DNA of 9,754 nucleotides from Nitrososphaeraceae archaeon. GTDB lineage: Archaea > Thermoproteota > Nitrososphaeria > Nitrososphaerales > Nitrosopumilaceae. The stretch's first letter is position 1. Each line of letters begins with the position of its first letter. This document shows positions 5,683-9,754 of the stretch, piece by piece. The stretch lies in the NCBI GenBank assembly GCA_025922755.1, contig JAICHE010000026.1:1-9754 (forward strand). The letters run 5' to 3'. The position numbers and the translations under genes were made by a program. Under the pieces are notes generated by a model. That model did not search any database. It worked only from the letters and a program-made list of their open reading frames with translations, and had not been told where the DNA came from.

Positions 5683-6650
5683 TTATAGAGTCTTTATCGG
5701 TAATTACCTTAGCTTTGTTGCTAGATTTTATTTTTGGAGATCCCAAAAACAAGTATCATCCCACTGCATGGATTGGATCTTTAATTGCAAAGCTAACACC
5801 ACTTTGTAAAAACTCCTCAGATGTGATAGAAAAATTTGGAGGAGTAATTCTTATTCTTAGTGCAACTGGAATTGTAGCTACGTTAATTGTTTTATTGGAT
5901 ATTGGAATCACTCTAATTACAACTGATGTACTGACAATTGTAATTTCTATTATCGTAGGCGGAATTCTTCTAAAAACAACTATTGCCATCAAGGGAATGG
6001 AGCGACATGCTTTGGCAGTATTATCATCGATTGAAAATAATGATATTGAATCTGCACGAGATAATCTATCCATGATTGTAAAGAGAAACACCAAAAATCT
6101 TGATAAAAATCACGTTTTTTCAGGCGTAATTGAGAGTATTAGTGAAAATACAGTTGATGGTGTAACTGGGCCTCTGTTTTATTTCGGGATATTTGGATTG
6201 CCTGGAGCTTTTGTATATCGCGTCATAAACACCGCAGATTCTATGATTGGATATAAAACAAGTATTTTCAAAAATGTTGGTTGGTTTGCTGCCAACTGTG
6301 ATAAAACGTTAAACTATATTCCATCTAGACTAACGGGGCTAACAATGATTCTAAGTGCAATGGTTTTAGGCCATAATTGGCAAAATTCCTATCATATAAT
6401 GATGCGTGATGGAAAAAAAACACAAAGTCCAAACGCTGGGTATCCCATGGCAGCCATTGCAGGAGCTTTGGGAACTAAATTTGAAAAAATTAATCATTAT
6501 TCCTTAGGTGATGGCGAAGTTGAATTTTCCAAAGATCATATTAAATCAGCAATATCTATGATGAAGGTCACTTCGATCATTTTTAGTGTGATTGTTGTAA
6601 TTCCTATAGTAATGTTACTTTCTTATTTTGGGTGGTGGATTCATGCTTAA
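5679..6650 (+). CDS. cbiB: Adenosylcobinamide-phosphate synthase
   Basis: Membrane enzyme that joins aminopropanol (phosphate) to adenosylcobyric acid, giving adenosylcobinamide (phosphate); it uses the products of the two genes before it. The 323-residue protein shows the N-terminal family motif DFIFGDPKNKYHPTAWIG (16-33); ESISENTVDG (152-161), the conserved Glu/Asn/Asp cluster; RVINTADSMIGYK (181-193); and PNAGYPMAAIAGALG (251-265). Hydrophobic segments at about 5-18, 55-102 (two or three), 160-180, 218-232 and 297-320 place it in the cytoplasmic membrane. Start is TTG at 5679, overlapping the cobQ stop by four bases and preceded by GAGAGG. Its 3' end overlaps cobS by eight bases. Also called CobD in the Pseudomonas naming. 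Confidence 0.94.
   Translation: MIIESLSVITLALLLDFIFGDPKNKYHPTAWIGSLIAKLTPLCKNSSDVIEKFGGVILILSATGIVATLIVLLDIGITLITTDVLTIVISIIVGGILLKTTIAIKGMERHALAVLSSIENNDIESARDNLSMIVKRNTKNLDKNHVFSGVIESISENTVDGVTGPLFYFGIFGLPGAFVYRVINTADSMIGYKTSIFKNVGWFAANCDKTLNYIPSRLTGLTMILSAMVLGHNWQNSYHIMMRDGKKTQSPNAGYPMAAIAGALGTKFEKINHYSLGDGEVEFSKDHIKSAISMMKVTSIIFSVIVVIPIVMLLSYFGWWIHA
6631..6638 (+). promoter_or_regulatory. Ribosome binding site deciding the cobS start
   Basis: A repeated GGTGG (6631-6635 and 6634-6638) lies four to seven bases before the ATG at 6643, inside the end of cbiB. It favours this ATG over the in-frame TTG at 6628. Confidence 0.45.
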
Positions 6651-7368
6651 AGAAATTGGATCCATATTCTCTTTTCTTACAATAATTCCAACAAGTAATG
6701 CAAACCTCGAAACTGTTGCAAAATACATGTACCTATTTCCAATTGTCGGAATAGCAATTGGTTTAGTTGTTGGTTCCATAGGCTTTGGCATTTCATTCTT
6801 TTTAGATCCACTAATTGTAAGCTTACTTGTAGTTGCCTCTCTTGCATTGATTACAGGGATTCATCACACTGATGGTTTGGGAGATTTTGCAGACGGTCTA
6901 ATGGTAAAGGGTGCTAAAGAAAAAAAATTGGCTGCCATGAAAGACCTGGCAACAGGTTCAGCTGGAATTGTTGCTATTGTTTTGTATCTAGTTGGCTTGA
7001 TTGTCGCTTTTTCGCTTTCAAGCGGATATCAATTATTCTTGGCAATACTTCTTAGCGAAATCATTGCAAAATATTCTATGGTTTTGATGGCTAGTCTTGG
7101 AAAGTCAGCATCTGTGGGCTCAAATTCCCCATTTGTTGAACTAATGAAAAACAGAAAAAAACTAGCCGTCACTACTGTTATCGCCCTAATACCGTTGATT
7201 GCTTTGGGAGGTACCACCGGATTGATTGTTTTTGCTGTGGGAACAACATTCACATTATTTTTACTTGCATTGTCTACCAGAAGTTTTGGTGGAATAACAG
7301 GTGATATTCTAGGTGCCACAAATGAATTATCCCGGTTGGCTTCTGTCTTGGTATTTGTTTCAATATGA
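6643..7368 (+). CDS. cobS: Adenosylcobinamide-GDP ribazoletransferase (cobalamin synthase)
   Basis: Membrane enzyme that joins adenosylcobinamide-GDP to alpha-ribazole (phosphate), the last assembly step. The 241-residue protein has the hallmark Mg-binding motif HHTDGLGDFADGL (74-86, Asp77, Asp81, Asp84), an N-terminal FLTIIP (11-16), and a C-terminal GGITGDILGATNELS (216-230), all strongly conserved in CobS. Five or six hydrophobic segments are visible (about 28-53, 57-72, 105-126, 129-150, 173-193, 195-211). The ATG at 6643 is chosen: it begins MLKEIGSIFSFLT, matching usual CobS starts, and has GGTGG upstream; a TTG at 6628 would add five residues (MGGGF). It overlaps cbiB by eight bases and cobY by four, indicating coupled translation. 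Confidence 0.95.
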   Translation: MLKEIGSIFSFLTIIPTSNANLETVAKYMYLFPIVGIAIGLVVGSIGFGISFFLDPLIVSLLVVASLALITGIHHTDGLGDFADGLMVKGAKEKKLAAMKDLATGSAGIVAIVLYLVGLIVAFSLSSGYQLFLAILLSEIIAKYSMVLMASLGKSASVGSNSPFVELMKNRKKLAVTTVIALIPLIALGGTTGLIVFAVGTTFTLFLLALSTRSFGGITGDILGATNELSRLASVLVFVSI

Positions 7369-7949
7369 TTGCTATTGTAATGTCAGGTGGCAAAGGAAGT
7401 AGGATGAAATCCTCTGAAGAAAAATTGTTATTACATTACAAAAAACCAATAATACTACACGTGGCTGAGGCCCTATCTGAATCTGATTGTTTTTCAAACA
7501 TTATTTTTCTTACCAGTCCAAATTCCCCAAATACAAAAAAATTGCTTTTAGAAAATAATTATGAAATAATTGAATCAGTGGGCAAAGGATATGTTGAGGA
7601 TTTGCACACCATACTAAAATCAATAAGTGATCCTGTTTTTGTAACTTCAGCTGATTTGCCACTATTGGATAAAAACATAATAAAAAAAATCGTGTCTTTG
7701 TATGATGAAAATCACAAATGGACTTCAATTCTCATCACAAAACAGTTTCTAACAAAACTAGGTATTTCAACTAACTATGAAGTTAGCTTTCAGAATCAAA
7801 CATGTAATTATTCGGGAATCTCCATGATTAACTCCGATGAAATTTCTAATCTTGAAAACATTAAAGAAAACTTTGTAATCTTTGATGACAAAAGAATTGC
7901 ATTTAATGTAAATACCCAGAAAGATTATGGGTTACTCAGCACTACCTGA
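7365..7949 (+). CDS. cobY: Adenosylcobinamide-phosphate guanylyltransferase, archaeal CobY type
   Basis: Transfers GMP from GTP to adenosylcobinamide phosphate, making the GDP-activated substrate of CobS. Archaea use CobY, which is unrelated to bacterial CobU. The 194-residue protein has the nucleotidyltransferase fold of the MobA/GlmU N-domain type: the nucleotide loop MSGGKGSRM (6-14) with a downstream Lys20; GKGYVEDL (73-80), seen in CobY proteins; Asp97 in TSADLPLLD; and NVNTQKD (181-187) near the end. A general MobA-like molybdenum cofactor enzyme is the alternative, but the ATGA overlap with cobS and the operon favour CobY. It is the last gene of the operon; the final 18 bases overlap the convergent rps27e. 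A T5 tract at 7964-7968 could assist termination inside rps27e. Confidence 0.88.
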   Translation: MIAIVMSGGKGSRMKSSEEKLLLHYKKPIILHVAEALSESDCFSNIIFLTSPNSPNTKKLLLENNYEIIESVGKGYVEDLHTILKSISDPVFVTSADLPLLDKNIIKKIVSLYDENHKWTSILITKQFLTKLGISTNYEVSFQNQTCNYSGISMINSDEISNLENIKENFVIFDDKRIAFNVNTQKDYGLLSTT

Positions 7950-8129
7950 AATTTTACCATTGATTTTTGCTTTAGAACCAGTTGGTTCTGCTATATTATT
8001 TCCACAAGAGTTGCAAGCAATAGTTGTTGATGCGTGAGAGTATACAATCTGCTGTTCTCCGCATTCGCTACAATCCACTTTTTGGAATTTACTTGATGGT
8101 TTTGGAATCTCAATATGATCTTTTTTCAT
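7932..8129 (-). CDS. rps27e: Small-subunit ribosomal protein S27e (eS27)
   Basis: Zinc-ribbon protein of the archaeal/eukaryotic small ribosomal subunit. The 65 residues contain two Cys pairs, C20-x2-C23 and C39-x2-C42, with the family segment QIVYSHASTTIACNSCG and the following PTGSKAKI. Length is usual for the archaeal form. Its ATG overlaps the stop of rpl44e by four bases (ATGA on the minus strand), the usual archaeal pairing, so the two are co-translated. The last 18 bases lie opposite the 3' end of cobY, so transcripts of both units are complementary there. Confidence 0.96.
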   Translation of the reverse strand: MKKDHIEIPKPSSKFQKVDCSECGEQQIVYSHASTTIACNSCGNNIAEPTGSKAKINGKISGSAE

Positions 8130-8407
8130 GCTGCTACCAACTCAAATTTCTTAATTCTGACACCCAGTTTATTGTATTTCTTTTTGCATACTGTACAAGT
8201 CATTAATGGAGTTACTTTCTTTGTTACTTTTGCAGGTTTGGCAAGTTTTGGGAACTTTTGTCCTCCGTATCCTTGTTTTCTCTCTGCATGTCTTCTTTCT
8301 CCCCGTGCCGATCCTCTTCTCTTACCAGCCTTGTAAATCGATATTTTTTGTTCAGTATGCGTTTTACATTTTGGACAATACTTTCGCATAGTCTTTGGGA
8401 TGTTCAT
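8126..8407 (-). CDS. rpl44e: Large-subunit ribosomal protein L44e (eL42)
   Basis: Zinc-binding protein near the tRNA exit site of the archaeal/eukaryotic large subunit. The 93 residues show two Cys pairs (C11-x2-C14 and C71-x2-C74), a basic middle (KAGKRRGSARGERRH) and the conserved KQGYGGQKFP loop (44-53) that reaches the E site. The start MNIPKTMRKYCPKC is typical. A TATA-like box 26 bp upstream predicts a leaderless mRNA beginning at the ATG. It heads a two-gene unit with rps27e and is divergent from the deaminase gene. Confidence 0.97.
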   Translation of the reverse strand: MNIPKTMRKYCPKCKTHTEQKISIYKAGKRRGSARGERRHAERKQGYGGQKFPKLAKPAKVTKKVTPLMTCTVCKKKYNKLGVRIKKFELVAA

Positions 8408-8430
8408 ATCAGAAAAACCGACTCCACGGT

Positions 8431-8437
8431 AATTTAA
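8431..8437 (-). promoter_or_regulatory. TATA-like box for rpl44e-rps27e
   Basis: The minus strand reads TTAAATT (within GCTTAAATTA), centred about 26 bases before the ATG at 8407, as expected for a leaderless archaeal transcript. Confidence 0.5.
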
Positions 8438-8447
8438 GCATTGAATC

Positions 8448-8454
8448 TATAATA
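8448..8454 (+). promoter_or_regulatory. TATA box for the adenine deaminase-like gene
   Basis: The plus strand reads TATAATA, centred about 26 bases before the GTG at 8477. It overlaps closely with the promoter of the divergent rpl44e unit (11 bp apart), so the two promoters may compete or share a factor. Confidence 0.5.
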
Positions 8455-8476
8455 GGCGCAAAGTTCAAAAAAATAT

Positions 8477-9754
8477 GTGACTAGCAGGCTATCACAATCC
8501 ATTTCTTCATTGAATTCGGTGGCAATGGGTGACAAAAAAGCCGATCTTGTTTTCAAAAACTGTTCTCTGGTTTCTGTTTACACTGGAGAAATTACTCCAA
8601 AAATACAAATTTCAATTATTGGCGATAGAATCGCGTATGTTGGTCCTGATGCCAGTCATACAATTAGTCCAAAAACGGCCGTAATCGATGTGAAAGAAAA
8701 GTATGTGAGTCCAGGATTTGCCGATCCTCATGTTCACATTGATCAATTCGTATTGCCCTCTGAGCTTGCCAAAAAGTCTCTTCTTTGTGGAGTCACTTCT
8801 TTGTTTTCTGATCCTATTGATATCGTCAGTGCAGCAGGATACAAAGGATTTCAAGAATTTCTTAAACTAGGAGAAAATTTACCAATAAGAATTTTCCAAG
8901 TAGTACCAGGAGGGCTTCCTGTTGATAGAAAATTTAGCAATAGTAAAACTATGTCGCTAGCTCAAGAAAAGGCATCAATTAAACATCCTAATGTCTTGGG
9001 ATTGGGAGAAGTATTTTCTTGGACAAAGGTAACATTACGCGATTCTAAAACGATGAAATCCATCTCTTCAATGATTGATAATGGCTGTATCATTAATGGC
9101 CATACAGCAGGTGCAAGCGAAAAAAAATTAAACGCATACGTTTCATCTGGGATTTTATCATGTCATGAGCCGACAAATTATGATCAGGTTTTAGACAGAC
9201 TCAGATTGGGAATGTGGATTATGATCAGGGAGGGCTCTATACGACGTGATCTAAAAAATATCATTCCAAAAGTATTATCCAATAAAATTTACCTAGACAG
9301 GCTAATGTTTTGTTCTGACGGTCTTGACCCATTGGATATTACAAAGTATGGCCATATTGATCATTGTATAAGAGAATCCATTAAACTTGGACTGAAACCT
9401 ATTGATGCCATTACTATGGCATCAAGAAATTGTTTTGATTATTATAACATGGGAAAAGATCTTGGGGGAATTGCTCCTGGAAAGCTTGCAGATATTCTTA
9501 TTTTTGATGACTTGAAGAAGATAAAACCCTCCAAAGTGTTTGTTGGAGGAAAATTAGTAGCTTCCAATGGAAGCATAGTTGCAGCTTTGAAAAAGAAGAC
9601 TATCCCTAAATGGATAAAAAACACAGTTAAAATTAAAAAATTTTCTACTAGTGATTTTGAAATTAAATCAAAAAAGAAAAAAGTCGATGTAAATACTATA
9701 TCACTTCAGACTGAAATTATCACTAAACTAGGTTCCGCTGAACTGGCGGTGTCA
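8477..9754 (+). CDS. ade: Adenine deaminase-like amidohydrolase (partial, runs off the right edge)
   Basis: Metal-dependent hydrolase of the amidohydrolase superfamily; adenine deaminases convert adenine to hypoxanthine and ammonia for purine salvage. The frame is open to the window end: 426 residues of an expected 550-600. Numbering from GTG 8477: ADLVFKNCSLVSVYTGEI (22-39) of the N-terminal beta domain; metal ligands H85 and H87 in DPHVHID; E178 in GLGEVF; H209 in NGHTAG; H230 in SCHEP; D281 in CSDG; then LGGIAPGKLADILIF (329-343), the usual return to the beta domain. Catalytic residues are all present, but flanking motifs differ from typical Ade (HID for HIES, DPID for DPHE, NGHTAG for DGHAPG), so the substrate is less certain. 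GTG 8477 is chosen over ATG 8525 because it adds NSVAMGDKKADLV-like sequence that matches Ade N-termini and sits 26 bp after a TATA box. Confidence 0.85.
   Translation, partial: MTSRLSQSISSLNSVAMGDKKADLVFKNCSLVSVYTGEITPKIQISIIGDRIAYVGPDASHTISPKTAVIDVKEKYVSPGFADPHVHIDQFVLPSELAKKSLLCGVTSLFSDPIDIVSAAGYKGFQEFLKLGENLPIRIFQVVPGGLPVDRKFSNSKTMSLAQEKASIKHPNVLGLGEVFSWTKVTLRDSKTMKSISSMIDNGCIINGHTAGASEKKLNAYVSSGILSCHEPTNYDQVLDRLRLGMWIMIREGSIRRDLKNIIPKVLSNKIYLDRLMFCSDGLDPLDITKYGHIDHCIRESIKLGLKPIDAITMASRNCFDYYNMGKDLGGIAPGKLADILIFDDLKKIKPSKVFVGGKLVASNGSIVAALKKKTIPKWIKNTVKIKKFSTSDFEIKSKKKKVDVNTISLQTEIITKLGSAELAVS

Noticed and set aside
5640..5900. Possible frameshift hiding the missing glutaminase domain of CobQ
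   Set aside because: The sequence after the CobQ stop encodes the standard CbiB N-terminus at once, and no Cys-containing amidotransferase signature is seen in any frame.
5756..6094. 112-codon open frame on the minus strand inside cbiB
   Set aside because: It lies wholly opposite cbiB, whose plus-strand motifs are clear; its product shows no recognisable motif and reflects the complement of Ile/Val-rich membrane segments.
7029..7319. 96-codon open frame on the minus strand inside cobS
   Set aside because: It is a complement of a hydrophobic part of cobS, with no promoter or ribosome site and no motif.
8024..8391. Three overlapping plus-strand open frames opposite rps27e and rpl44e
   Set aside because: They are shadows of two certain ribosomal protein genes; products are Leu/Phe/Ser-rich and meaningless.
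8612..8854. 80-codon minus-strand open frame at the start of the deaminase gene
   Set aside because: The plus-strand frame here carries the H-x-H metal site and neighbours; the minus frame has no support.
1..9754. CRISPR arrays, tRNA or rRNA genes, insertion sequences, attachment sites
   Set aside because: Reading both strands showed no spaced direct repeats, no tRNA cloverleaf elements, no transposase motifs and no terminal inverted repeats; nearly all space is taken by the genes listed.

Overview
The window reads as chromosomal DNA of an AT-rich archaeon, most likely a marine ammonia-oxidising thaumarchaeon (Nitrososphaerota, Nitrosopumilus-like). Ribosomal proteins S27e and L44e are archaeal/eukaryotic families. 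The guanylyltransferase of cobalamin assembly is the archaeal CobY type. Several genes carry a TATA-like box about 25 bp before the start codon, as expected for leaderless archaeal mRNAs, and GTG and TTG starts occur. The genus is inferred from overall protein character, not from a database search.

Left part (1-1149): the 3' end of an unknown plus-strand gene ending in a charged coiled coil; a minus-strand Lys-rich, Trp-rich helical protein; a tiny Cys/His (probably zinc-binding) protein; and a 69-residue helical protein. None has a function I can name with confidence. Middle left (1144-3690, minus strand): heme o synthase (ctaB), one base overlapped with an Lrp/AsnC-family regulator, and upstream of these, aspartate-semialdehyde dehydrogenase (asd), separated from the regulator by two T6 tracts and a new TATA box. 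The Lrp gene seems to start at ACG rather than a normal start codon.

Centre (3773-7949, plus strand): a tight five-gene operon for the late steps of cobalamin synthesis: threonine-phosphate decarboxylase (makes aminopropanol phosphate), cobyric acid synthase, adenosylcobinamide-phosphate synthase (cbiB), cobalamin synthase (cobS) and CobY. Each junction overlaps by 4 to 8 bases. Together they convert cobyrinic acid a,c-diamide and threonine phosphate to the cobinamide intermediates, activate these with GTP and attach the lower-ligand nucleotide. The cobyric acid synthase lacks the glutamine amidotransferase domain normally fused to it, the most interesting point in the window.

Right part (7932-9754): rps27e and rpl44e on the minus strand, their last gene running 18 bases into the 3' end of cobY, and a divergent adenine deaminase-like amidohydrolase that leaves the window at its right edge. 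No tRNA, rRNA, CRISPR, insertion sequence or B12 riboswitch was seen. Most of the window is ordinary core genome; the points worth checking are the shortened CobQ, the ACG start of the regulator, the altered motifs in the deaminase and Asd, and the repeat-bearing Trp-rich protein.
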